Assembly (NCBI RefSeq): GCF_001559595.1
Contig: NZ_LNTY01000039.1
Coordinates: 1-64,000 of the forward strand
Origin: Enterovibrio coralii
GTDB lineage: Bacteria > Pseudomonadota > Gammaproteobacteria > Enterobacterales > Vibrionaceae
Reading direction: 5' to 3'
DNA: 64,000 nt
This document shows, one piece after another, positions 21,341-29,873 of the stretch. Numbering within the stretch: the stretch's first letter is position 1; each line of letters opens with the position of its first letter. The position numbers and the translations under genes are program-made. A model generated the notes under the pieces. It was not told the DNA's origin. It saw only the letters and a list, made by a program, of their open reading frames with translations, and searched no databases.

Positions 21341-22660
21341 TTATGAAAAAACGTTATCCAGCGTGCGACTGAGTTTACTCACCAGTTGGTCAATTTCTTG
21401 TTCGCTAATGATGAAAGGCGGGGCGAGCAGTATGTGGTGCCCTTGCTTTCCATCAATGGTGCCGCCCATTGGGTAACACATCAGTCCTTCTTGCATCGCT
21501 GTCTTTTTCACTTCTGCATGAAGTGGACGGGTTGGCGAGAAGGGCTGTTTTGTGTTTTTGTCTTCGACCAATTCAATGCCTAAAAACAGGCCGCGACCGC
21601 GTATATCACCAACAAAAGGATGATCGCCAAACGTCGTGCTTAGTTGTTTGACTAGGTAGTTGCCACGTTCAGTCACTTGACTCAACACTCCTGCATCTAA
21701 TGCATCAAGCGTGGCACAGGCAGCGGCGCATGCCAAAGGGTGAGCCATAAAGGTGTGACCGTGTTGGAAATAGCCTGAACCTCTAGAGATAGCATCGTAG
21801 ATTTTGTCGTGAAGCATCACAGCTCCAATTGGTTGGTAACCTGCCGCGAGTCCTTTGGCCATGGTGACCAAATCGGGCACTATGCCTTCTTGTTCATAGG
21901 CAAAGTAGGTGCCGGTGCGGCCGCTTCCACACATGACTTCGTCAAGGATAAGCAGGACGCCGTATTTATCGCAGATTTCCCTGACACGTTTGAAATAGCC
22001 TTGCTCTGCGACAAGCGCACCGGCGGTTGCGCCTACAACTGGCTCTGCGACAAATGCAATCACGGTTTCTGGGCCAACAGCCAGCAACCGTTCTTCCAAC
22101 TCATTAGCCACGCGTTGACCGTATTCAAAGTGCGTTTCGTCGTCTTTCTTGTCGCGGTACGCGTAGCAAGGTGCAATCAAATCACTGTTGACGAGAAGCG
22201 GTGCGAAAGGTTCTTTTCGCCACATGTTTCCGCCAACACCTAGCGCACCTAAGGTGTTGCCGTGATAGCTTTGTCTGCGTGCAATGTAGCGGGTTCGGGT
22301 CAGTTCGCCAGTTTCGATAAAATATTGGCGCGCCATTTTTAATGCAGACTCGACAGCTTCGGAGCCACCACTGACCAAATACACGTGATTGAGAGGGCCA
22401 GGTGCTTTATCCGCGAGTCGGTCGGCGAGCTCTTCGGCAACCGGAGAGGTAAAAAAGCCAGTATGAGCGTATGGAATAGCGTGCAGCTGAGTTTGAATGG
22501 CATCCAGGACGTCTCTGTGTTTGTGCCCGAGACAAGAAACGGCCGCGCCGCCGCATCCATCCAAGTATCGCTTTCCTTCACTATCAATAAGATAAACGCC
22601 TTCACCGCTTGTTACGAAAGGCAATTTCGCGTGGCAGTGTCGCTGTAAAATATGGGTCAT
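21341..22660 (-). CDS. Class-III PLP aminotransferase
   Basis: Pyridoxal-phosphate aminotransferase (439 residues) of the omega-amino acid / 4-aminobutyrate / adenosylmethionine-8-amino-7-oxononanoate fold. Visible motifs are SGGSEAVESALKMARQY, the LILDEVMCGSGRTG segment and the PLP-lysine segment TMAKGLAAGYQPIG. The frame extends to 22693, but ATG 22660 has an AAGGA ribosome site and starts at the family position. First gene of an operon with the BKACE enzyme, divergent from a LysR regulator. It probably makes the keto acid consumed by BKACE; the amine donor is unknown. Confidence 0.88.
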   Translation of the reverse strand: MTHILQRHCHAKLPFVTSGEGVYLIDSEGKRYLDGCGGAAVSCLGHKHRDVLDAIQTQLHAIPYAHTGFFTSPVAEELADRLADKAPGPLNHVYLVSGGSEAVESALKMARQYFIETGELTRTRYIARRQSYHGNTLGALGVGGNMWRKEPFAPLLVNSDLIAPCYAYRDKKDDETHFEYGQRVANELEERLLAVGPETVIAFVAEPVVGATAGALVAEQGYFKRVREICDKYGVLLILDEVMCGSGRTGTYFAYEQEGIVPDLVTMAKGLAAGYQPIGAVMLHDKIYDAISRGSGYFQHGHTFMAHPLACAAACATLDALDAGVLSQVTERGNYLVKQLSTTFGDHPFVGDIRGRGLFLGIELVEDKNTKQPFSPTRPLHAEVKKTAMQEGLMCYPMGGTIDGKQGHHILLAPPFIISEQEIDQLVSKLSRTLDNVFS

Positions 22661-22797
22661 CGTTTCCTTGCGCCGCCCTAATAGAAAGAACACTCAATGT
22701 TTGTGTCTTTAAGTATTAACGGGTTGGAAATTGAACAGCAAACGATATAAATTCAGAGGGTATTCCAAAAATTCATACGTATAGGGACATAGACAGT

Positions 22798-23697
22798 ATG
22801 AGTATGCCAATTCCGCCAATCAAAACCCTGCGTACCTTCAGTGTGGTGGCGCAAACGCTCAGCTTTTCTAAAGCGGCGGCTTTGTTAAACCTGACGCAAA
22901 GTGCCATCAGCAAGCAGATTGCACAATTGGAAGAGTTAATGGGCTGCTCCTTGTTCGAGCGCAATGGCGGAAAAGTGGAATTGACTGAGGCAGGGCGTCG
23001 CTATCTTCCTTCTGTGGTAGAAGCACTGGAGAATCTGCAACACGCCACATCTTCTGTCATGCAGTCTTCGGAGACCAAAAGCCGTGTGGAACTCTCCGTT
23101 CCGCCTTCCATGGCGAGCATGTGGTTGATCCCGAGACTCAGCAGTTTTCGCCGTGCACACCCCAATATTGATTTGGTGGTGCGTGCAAGCGTGACAGCAG
23201 ACGGTCAAAACCGTTACCAAAGTGACATCGCCATTCACTGCTTGCCGCTTTCAACGCATGAAGAAGATGCAGAGCTGTTGATCCGAGAACGATTATTGCT
23301 GGTGGGCTCGCCCGAGTTGGTCAGTGACGTGGAAGATATTGACGCACTGCTATTGCTCAATGCCATTAGCCACATTACAAGGCCGCAGATTTGGAATCAG
23401 TTTTGGCATGAACACGGCGTGTCTCCCGACTCGCCTCAATATGGTGTTGGGTTTGAACATTTTTACATGGCGTTAGAAGCGGTAAGGCATCATGAAGGCA
23501 TGGCACTAATCCCTGAATTTCTCGTGCAGGAATATATAAAGAAGGAGGTGGTGGTGAACCCAGTTTCGCTGGCTTATGACAGTCACTATGGTTACTTTCT
23601 TTTCAGTCACGGCTACAAGCGACGCCTTGGGCCGGTGAAGCAAGTGATTGACTGGCTTCGCAGAGAAGTGATCCGCGGTATTCACTTGCCTAAATGA
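22798..23697 (+). CDS. LysR-type regulator of the aminotransferase operon
   Basis: LysR regulator (299 residues) of the GcvA-like subgroup. The helix-turn-helix spans about residues 15-65 (SFSKAAALLNLTQSAISKQI), followed by an effector-binding domain starting near SVPPSMASMWLIPRL. Divergent from the aminotransferase-BKACE operon across a 137-bp gap, the usual arrangement for a local activator. Intact; inducer unknown. Confidence 0.88.
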   Translation: MSMPIPPIKTLRTFSVVAQTLSFSKAAALLNLTQSAISKQIAQLEELMGCSLFERNGGKVELTEAGRRYLPSVVEALENLQHATSSVMQSSETKSRVELSVPPSMASMWLIPRLSSFRRAHPNIDLVVRASVTADGQNRYQSDIAIHCLPLSTHEEDAELLIRERLLLVGSPELVSDVEDIDALLLLNAISHITRPQIWNQFWHEHGVSPDSPQYGVGFEHFYMALEAVRHHEGMALIPEFLVQEYIKKEVVVNPVSLAYDSHYGYFLFSHGYKRRLGPVKQVIDWLRREVIRGIHLPK

Positions 23698-23779
23698 GGT
23701 TTGCTCAACATGGACATTTCGACGCCAAACGAGTATAAACCGCACTCCATTGGTCTTTTTCAATATTGAGTGAATTGCT

Positions 23780-24580
23780 ATGACAACACCTTCTCCAGCA
23801 TCGGAAAGCTACCAACAACGTTTTGGTGGTACGCGCCGTCTATATGGTGCCACAGAGCTAGAGATCCTGCGCCAATCGCATATTTGCGTGATTGGTATTG
23901 GTGGTGTTGGCTCATGGGCAGTGGAAGCACTTGCGCGCAGCGGCGTGGGCGAGCTGACGTTGATCGACATGGATGATATTTGTGTCACCAACGTGAACCG
24001 TCAAATCCATGCGATGTCAGGCACCATCGGTCAAAGCAAGATTGAAGTGATGGCAGAGCGTGTTAATGCTATCAACCCTGACTGCAAAGTGAACTTGATT
24101 GATGATTTTATCTCTGAAGACAACATTCCAGAGTACATCACTAAAGACTTCGACTATGTGTTGGATGCGATAGACAGCATCAAACCAAAAACGGCACTGC
24201 TCGCGTATTGTAAGCGTAACAAGATCAAGATCATCACCGTGGGTGGTGCGGGTGGTCAGATTGACCCAACGCAAATCCAAGTGGCGGATCTGACAAAGAC
24301 GATTCAAGACCCATTAGCCGCTAAGCTGCGTAACAACTTGCGCCGTTTCCATAATTTCACCAAAACGCAGGGCCGCAAATTTGGCATTGATTGTGTGTTC
24401 TCGACGGAACAGTTGAAGTACCCACAGCCAGACGGCAGCGTGTGTGAAACCAAAGCCACGGCGGAAGGGCCAAAGCGTATGGATTGTGCAAGCGGATTTG
24501 GCGCGGCGACCATGGTGACGGCGACGTTCGGGTTTGTCGCGGTATCGCGTATTATTGCGAAGCTAACGGCGAAGAAATAA
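23780..24580 (+). CDS. tcdA: tRNA threonylcarbamoyladenosine dehydratase
   Basis: E1-like, ATP-dependent enzyme (also called CsdL) that cyclises t6A37 of tRNA to ct6A. The 266 residues contain the nucleotide-binding glycine motif VIGIGGVGSWAVEALARSG and the NRQ segment of E1-like proteins. In E. coli it sits next to csdE and csdA, which supply sulfur; here the PHB operon lies between them. Intact. Confidence 0.94.
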   Translation: MTTPSPASESYQQRFGGTRRLYGATELEILRQSHICVIGIGGVGSWAVEALARSGVGELTLIDMDDICVTNVNRQIHAMSGTIGQSKIEVMAERVNAINPDCKVNLIDDFISEDNIPEYITKDFDYVLDAIDSIKPKTALLAYCKRNKIKIITVGGAGGQIDPTQIQVADLTKTIQDPLAAKLRNNLRRFHNFTKTQGRKFGIDCVFSTEQLKYPQPDGSVCETKATAEGPKRMDCASGFGAATMVTATFGFVAVSRIIAKLTAKK

Positions 24581-24601
24581 AGCCCGCTGAAGAACAAAAA
24601 G

Positions 24602-24627
24602 AAAAGGCCGCGATGCGGCCTTTTTTG
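24602..24627. terminator. Bidirectional terminator tcdA / phaC
   Basis: A 10-bp stem (24602-24611 with 24615-24624) with a 3-nt loop, A-run on the left and T-run on the right, between the convergent tcdA and phaC genes. Confidence 0.88.
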
Positions 24628-24644
24628 TCATTAAGCGTTTGCGA

Positions 24645-26462
24645 TTATGCTTCAGCTTTAGAGCGCGGTTTTTTCGCGGCAGGTTTTGACTCTTGCGGAA
24701 TAGGTAGAACCTGTTTCACATAGTCACCTGGAGCAACCGTCAGAATTGGGTATGCTTCCGAACCTTGCTGGTAAGGCGCAATCTTTTCTTTCGGGCTGTA
24801 TGCCGACAACCACTTGTCCCAGTGTAACCACCAAGAACCGGTGTTGTGTTCTGCAGCTTCAAACCACTCTTCGGCAGACTCATTGAGTTCTTCATTGACC
24901 CAGTAGCCATACTTTTCTCTTGAAGGGTGATTAACAATCCCTGCAATGTGACCGGATTCGCCCAGTACAAAGGTCTTGTTGCCACCGACATTCAGCGCGC
25001 CACGGTAAGTGCCTTGCCAAAGTGCAATATGGTCTTCTTTCGTCGAAATAAAGTAGCTTGGGATTTTGATTTTGTTCAAATCAATCCAAACACCACCGAT
25101 CTTCACGCCTTTATCCTGAACCAGTTTGTTATTCAGGTAGAGCTCGCGCAGCATAAAGTTATGCGTTCCAGCCGCAACGTTGGTGCTGTCACTGTTCCAA
25201 TAAAGGAGGTCGAAATCGACAGGGCTGTTACCCTTGAGGTAGTTGTCGATGTAGTAGTTCCAATAGAGGCTGTTTTCACGGAGTAGACTAAATGTCACAC
25301 TCAGTGAGCGGCCGTCCATGTAACCTTTCGCGTTGTTTTGTAGCTCAATTGCACTCACAACGCTGTCGTTGATGTAAGCGCCGACTTCGCCTGGCTGAGA
25401 AAAGTCCAGAATTGTCGTGAAGAATGACGCGGACTTGATTCTCGCTTTCATGCGTTTTGCCGCATAGTAAGCAATAGTGCTCGCCAGAACTGTACCACCA
25501 ATACAATAACCCGCCGCATTGATTTGCGATTGTCCGGTAATGTCTTCGATAGCAGAAACCGCTTTGACAACACCTTCGGTAACGTAATCGCCAAATTCGG
25601 TGTCACGTTGTTCAATGCCTGGGTTTCTCCACGACATCATGAACACAGTGTGGCCTTGTTCTACCAACCAACGCACCATGGAGTTCTTCTCGCGAAGATC
25701 CAGGATGTAGTATTTGTTGACGAAAGGCGGCACGATTAGCAGTGGCGTCGCGTTCACTTTTTCAGTAAGTGGACGATACTGGATCAACTCAAACAATTCG
25801 TTCTTATAAACAACATCACCTGCGGTGTTCGCAACGTCTTCACCGAGACGGAACGCATTGTTGTTCGTCATACGAATTTTGAGAATATCAGCACTAGACT
25901 CAAGGTCTTCTTGGAAAGTTTGCAGCCCTTTCACCAAGTTTTCGCCATTCTTTTCCATGGTCAGTTTCAGCAATTCCGGGTTAGTACCCACAAAGTTGCT
26001 TGGTGACATGGCGTTGATTGTTTGGCGAGCAAAGAATGTTAGGCGTTCTTTGGCCTTTTCATCCAGACCTTCAACCGAATTAATGGTTTCGAGGTATGTG
26101 CGACCGAACAGCAGGTAGGATTGTTTCATGAAGTTATAGCAAACTTCATCCTGCCAGCTCTTGTCTTGAAAACGTTTGTCGTCTCTTGCTGGTGCAACAA
26201 TTTCCGCTTGATTCGCGGCCAGTGTTACGTTTTGCCAGATTTGCATTTGTTTTTCCCACCACTGCATTTGGATTTGCAGCATCGCGGCGGGTTGATTAGC
26301 AGCACCTTCTAGCAGCTTAGCCGTATCGTCCATGCTAAGTTCTTGAAGTGCTTTATTAAAGGGTGTGTCTACGGCCGCCTTGCCTTGCTCGAGATCCGTC
26401 CACCATTTCTGGTTACTCTCTTGGAGTTTTACAAGGTAGTCCGAAAAGAAGTTCTGATACAT
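24645..26462 (-). CDS. phaC: Class I polyhydroxyalkanoate synthase
   Basis: Polymerises (R)-3-hydroxyacyl-CoA into PHA at the granule surface. 605 residues: an N-terminal helical region (about 1-230) and an alpha/beta-hydrolase catalytic domain. The lipase-like box GYCIGG puts the nucleophile at Cys320. The other triad positions are visible as the Asp in STKEDHIALW and the His in GESGHIAG. The lysine/alanine-rich tail (KPAAKKPRSKAEA) is typical of Vibrio enzymes. Last gene of phaB-phaA-phaP-phaC. Intact. Confidence 0.95.
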   Translation of the reverse strand: MYQNFFSDYLVKLQESNQKWWTDLEQGKAAVDTPFNKALQELSMDDTAKLLEGAANQPAAMLQIQMQWWEKQMQIWQNVTLAANQAEIVAPARDDKRFQDKSWQDEVCYNFMKQSYLLFGRTYLETINSVEGLDEKAKERLTFFARQTINAMSPSNFVGTNPELLKLTMEKNGENLVKGLQTFQEDLESSADILKIRMTNNNAFRLGEDVANTAGDVVYKNELFELIQYRPLTEKVNATPLLIVPPFVNKYYILDLREKNSMVRWLVEQGHTVFMMSWRNPGIEQRDTEFGDYVTEGVVKAVSAIEDITGQSQINAAGYCIGGTVLASTIAYYAAKRMKARIKSASFFTTILDFSQPGEVGAYINDSVVSAIELQNNAKGYMDGRSLSVTFSLLRENSLYWNYYIDNYLKGNSPVDFDLLYWNSDSTNVAAGTHNFMLRELYLNNKLVQDKGVKIGGVWIDLNKIKIPSYFISTKEDHIALWQGTYRGALNVGGNKTFVLGESGHIAGIVNHPSREKYGYWVNEELNESAEEWFEAAEHNTGSWWLHWDKWLSAYSPKEKIAPYQQGSEAYPILTVAPGDYVKQVLPIPQESKPAAKKPRSKAEA

Positions 26463-26490
26463 GTGTAAACCCTCTAGATCGGAAACAACA

Positions 26491-26516
26491 CCGCCCTCAG
26501 CAAATACTGAGGGCGG
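26491..26516 (-). other. Hairpin between phaP and phaC
   Basis: A perfect 10-bp GC-rich stem (CCGCCCTCAG / CTGAGGGCGG) with a 6-nt loop in the 64-bp gap. On the minus strand it is followed by TGTTGTTT rather than a clean T-run. It may act as a partial terminator or stabilise the phaP 3' end, so that phasin is made in excess over synthase. Confidence 0.55.
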
Positions 26517-26526
26517 GTAACCTTGA

Positions 26527-26874
26527 TTAAGCTGGCGTAGCCGCTTTCAGGTTGTCAGCAGTCAGCTTTTCCAGATCGTCTTTGAACTCTTTTGCAAGAG
26601 ATTGCAGCTTAGTGCTGTCGTCCATCATTTGCTGAGACAGTTTAGTCAGAGCTGCCAGTTGTTGGCTGCTGTAAGCAGTCATTGAAGTCACGTCAGTCAC
26701 TTCGCTTGCTGCTTTAACTTGTGCCAGACCCATTTCGCTGTAAGTTTTCACTGCGCTCAGTTGAAGCTCAGTCAGAGTCTCAACATTTTTAGCAACCAGC
26801 TTGTTGAATTTTACGTAAGGTGCCAGAGTTTTTTCAGTTTGCTCTGAGAACGCTTTAAACATATCTGTGTACAT
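26527..26874 (-). CDS. phaP: Phasin (PHA granule-associated protein)
   Basis: Small amphipathic helical protein (115 residues) that coats PHA granules. It shows the phasin pattern: aromatic start MYTDMFKAF, then long amphipathic helices (NVETLTELQLSAVKTYSEMG and TKLSQQMMDDSTKLQ). The frame runs up to 26907, but the ATG at 26874 has an AGGAG site and starts the family domain. Between phaA and phaC in the operon. Confidence 0.88.
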   Translation of the reverse strand: MYTDMFKAFSEQTEKTLAPYVKFNKLVAKNVETLTELQLSAVKTYSEMGLAQVKAASEVTDVTSMTAYSSQQLAALTKLSQQMMDDSTKLQSLAKEFKDDLEKLTADNLKAATPA

Positions 26875-26923
26875 GGTGTTTCTCCTGAGAGTAGTAATTA
26901 GATCCAAGGGGGTTTAACGTTCG

Positions 26924-28134
26924 TTAGCTGTTTGCACGTTTAACGACAACTGCCGTTCCCATGCCGCCACCGATACATAGCGAAGCTACACCGTATGTAC
27001 CTTCGCGTTTTTCCAGTTCGTGGATCAAGGAGACCAAAACGCGGTTCCCTGATGCGCCGAGTGGGTGACCCAATGCAATTGCGCCACCGTTTACATTTGC
27101 TTTTTCCAAAATGGCCTCAGGGGTCACTTTGTGCGTGTCCGCCAATTGGTGAACAACACCCAGTGCCTGAGCAGCAAAGGCTTCATTGAGCTCGAACAGA
27201 TCCATATCGGAAATCGACAACTCTGCTTTTTTCAGAGCTTCGGTTACTGCACCCACAGGGCCAAGGCCCATGATTTTCGGATCTAACCCAACTTGTGCGT
27301 AGCTGGTGATTTCAGCCAGCGGCTTGAGACCAAGACGCTGAACTGCAGATTCTGACGCGACGATAATGGCACTTGCACCGTCGTTAAGGCCGGAAGCATT
27401 ACCTGCAGTGACCGTACCTTCACGGTCGAATGCCGGGCGAAGCTTCGCCAGACCTTCTTGTGTGCAGTCTGCTTTTGGATATTCGTCAGTATCAAAAGAA
27501 ACAGTTTGGCGACGTTGCTTCACTTCAACAGGCACGATTTCATCTTTGAATCGACCTGCTTCAATCGCAGCAACGGCTTTTTGTTGGCTTTGCTGAGCGT
27601 ACGCATCTTGTTGCTCGCGGCTTAAACCGACCAGCTTCGCAACGTTTTCTGCGGTAACACCCATGTGGTATTGGTTGTAGACGTCAGTCAAACCGTCATT
27701 GATCAGCAGATCTTTGAGCTGATATCGCCCATTTTTTGTCCGCCACGAAGAGAGCCCGAAGCAGCAAAAGGAATTTGAGACATGTTTTCTACGCCGGCAG
27801 CAACGACAACGTCGGCATCGCCACAGCGAATGTGAGCAACGGCATCCATGACCGCTTTCATGCCACTGCCACACACCATATTGATGGCGTATGCAGGCAC
27901 AGTTTCCGGCAGACCCGCGAAGATAGCTGCCTGACGGCCAATGCCCATGCCTTGGCCTGCTGAAACGACGTTACCCAAGATAACTTCGTTGACCGCATCT
28001 GGTGCGATGTTGCCTGCTTCCAACGCGCCTTTAATGGCGACAGCAGCAAGTTCACCTGCAGGTGTGTCTTTCAATGAACCTGTGAACGCGCCAAGAGGAG
28101 TACGCTTGGCTGCAACGATATACACTTTTTCCAT
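26924..28134 (-). CDS. phaA: Acetyl-CoA acetyltransferase (frameshifted near 27724)
   Basis: Beta-ketothiolase that condenses two acetyl-CoA to acetoacetyl-CoA for PHB synthesis. The N-terminal part carries the active-site Cys motif NMVCGSGMKAV. The C-terminal part has NVNGGAIALGHPLGASG and the second catalytic Cys in ASLCIGGGMG. The frame switches at about 27724, where the minus strand reads GATATCAG instead of GATTATCAG (one T lost). Restored length is about 403 residues, near the usual 390-400. Second gene of the PHB operon. Confidence 0.93.
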
Positions 28135-28150
28135 GTGAACCTTTCCCTTC

Positions 28151-28891
28151 TTAGTTCATGTACAGGCCGCCGTTGACCGACAGCGTTTCCCCAGTAATGT
28201 ACGCGCCAGCATCACCTGCAAGGTAAGCGACGGCATCGGCAATCTCTTCCGGACGAGCAAGACGCTTCATTGGAATTTCAGCCTTGATAGATTCAAGCAC
28301 TTCATCGCGCATTGCTTCTACCATTGGGGTTGCTGTGTAGCCAGGGGCAACAACGTTTGCCGTAACGCCATATCTCGCACCTTCAAATGCCAGTGCTTTG
28401 GTAAAACCAATCATGCCAGCTTTTGCTGCAGAATAGTTGGTTTGACCAAACTGACCTTTAAGACCGTTAACAGAAGAGATATTAACAACACGACAACCGC
28501 CTTTTTCGCACATAGCTGCAAAGAGAGGTTGGGTTACATTGAAAAGGCTATTGAGGTTTGTATCGATAACAGCACGCCAGTTCTCAGCGGCCATTTTTTT
28601 GAACAGACCATCACGAGTGATACCCGCATTGTTAACGAGCACGTCGATGGTGCCTTCTTCCTCAAGAAGTTTTGGCAGACGCTCCGCACATTCCTCTGTG
28701 TTGGTGACGTCCAGTTCGAATAAGCGCACTTGGTCTGAATTGAAATTTTTCTCTTCAAACCACTGCTCAGCACATTGCAGGTTTCCGGTGAAGTAGGTTG
28801 CAATCACGCGATAGCCCTGACTTACCAACTTTTCTGTGATCGCTGAGCCGATACCACCTTTCGAACCGGTGATGAGCGCGAGTTTCTTCAT
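28151..28891 (-). CDS. phaB: Acetoacetyl-CoA reductase
   Basis: NADPH-dependent short-chain dehydrogenase (246 residues) that makes (R)-3-hydroxybutyryl-CoA. It shows the Rossmann motif TGSKGGIGSA, the NNAG motif, and the catalytic Ser and YxxxK (NYSAAKAG). The start at ATG 28891 has a GGAG site; an upstream in-frame extension to 28915 is unlikely. First gene of the operon, so its upstream region should hold the promoter. Confidence 0.93.
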   Translation of the reverse strand: MKKLALITGSKGGIGSAITEKLVSQGYRVIATYFTGNLQCAEQWFEEKNFNSDQVRLFELDVTNTEECAERLPKLLEEEGTIDVLVNNAGITRDGLFKKMAAENWRAVIDTNLNSLFNVTQPLFAAMCEKGGCRVVNISSVNGLKGQFGQTNYSAAKAGMIGFTKALAFEGARYGVTANVVAPGYTATPMVEAMRDEVLESIKAEIPMKRLARPEEIADAVAYLAGDAGAYITGETLSVNGGLYMN

Positions 28892-29435
28892 TGATGACTC
28901 CATTCTTAACAACAAGCATTAATTTGACCCCTGTAACTGCATCTGGAAGTCCAAAAATACAGGCACCGATATGTTTTGTTTTTAGCGCATAAGGGTTGAG
29001 ACTAAGGAAACTCATTTTAGTCTCAGAATAAGATAAATTATTATTATGGCGATTTTGTGACCACCGAGATTAAAGATATACAATCTTTTGAGTAAGGCAA
29101 AACGAATGGCGGGAGAATTATCGAAACAAGATCTCGATCCACAATATCACCCCAAAAGTTAACTCGATGTTAAATTTCGGTATTTATTGTGTTTTATTTA
29201 TGGATTTTCTTTGTTTTTGATAATCACAAAGGAAAAGTGTTGCGATTTAGATGGGCAATTTCCTTCCATTTGTGTGTTCAAAAAACAATCACAAATAGTT
29301 AAGAAATAAACTGAGAAATTGGCAAACTAAATATCAGAATAATTGACCAAAGTCTCAGCTTTATAGTGTCGTTTGTACGGTAAGGTGGTCAGCTAAACTG
29401 GTGAAAAAGCTGAATAATCCTTAACCAATGCGGTG
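28892..29435. other. Intergenic region upstream of phaB
   Basis: About 540 bp of AT-rich sequence with no convincing gene, between csdE (which ends at 29436 reading leftward) and phaB. It contains the inverted repeat at 28997-29025 and should carry the PHB operon promoter. A small RNA cannot be excluded by eye. Confidence 0.5.
28997..29025. promoter_or_regulatory. Inverted repeat upstream of phaB, possible operator
   Basis: A 9-bp perfect inverted repeat (TGAGACTAA / TTAGTCTCA) separated by 11 nt, about 106 bp upstream of the phaB start. It lacks a T-run on either side, so an operator is more likely than a terminator. The regulator is unknown. Confidence 0.4.
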
Positions 29436-29858
29436 TTAAATAGTGCGAAGTTGCTCGATAATCGAATAAATTCCGTTGCTACGAGATTCGCTTAAGTGAT
29501 TCATGAGATCCATCGATTTAAAGTATTCGTCAAAATGAAATGACTGAATTTCTTCGCGCGATCTCCCTTCAACAGCGGCAAGAATTATTGTTAACAACCC
29601 TTTAACAATGCGCGCATCTGAATCTGCCGAAAAATAAAATCGGTGTTCTTTTTCCTGCATGGAAAGCCACACTTTGCTTTCGCAACCCGTCACAGGAATG
29701 CTTTGTGCTTTTAGTTCATCACTCATTGCAGGAAGCTTTTTCCCCAATTGAATGACCAAGCGATATTTATCTTCCCAAGAGCGACAGTTTCCCATTTGTT
29801 CAAGGATATTGTCGCTGGTGATCTCGGTGCCGAAAGGATGGGCAGAAAATGACGTCAT
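29436..29858 (-). CDS. csdE: Sulfur acceptor protein CsdE
   Basis: SufE-family sulfur acceptor (140 residues) that takes persulfide sulfur from the cysteine desulfurase CsdA. The acceptor cysteine is Cys59 in VTGCESKVW, followed by RFYFSADSDARIVKGLL, typical of SufE/CsdE. Downstream of csdA by 15 bp, so co-transcribed. In E. coli this pair works with TcdA. Confidence 0.92.
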   Translation of the reverse strand: MTSFSAHPFGTEITSDNILEQMGNCRSWEDKYRLVIQLGKKLPAMSDELKAQSIPVTGCESKVWLSMQEKEHRFYFSADSDARIVKGLLTIILAAVEGRSREEIQSFHFDEYFKSMDLMNHLSESRSNGIYSIIEQLRTI

Positions 29859-29873
29859 GATAATGTGCCGTAT

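Noticed and set aside
29339..29370. Promoter for a plus-strand RNA near csdE (TTGACC and TATAGT)
   Set aside because: The spacing between the two hexamers is only 13 bp, too short for sigma-70, and no terminator follows.
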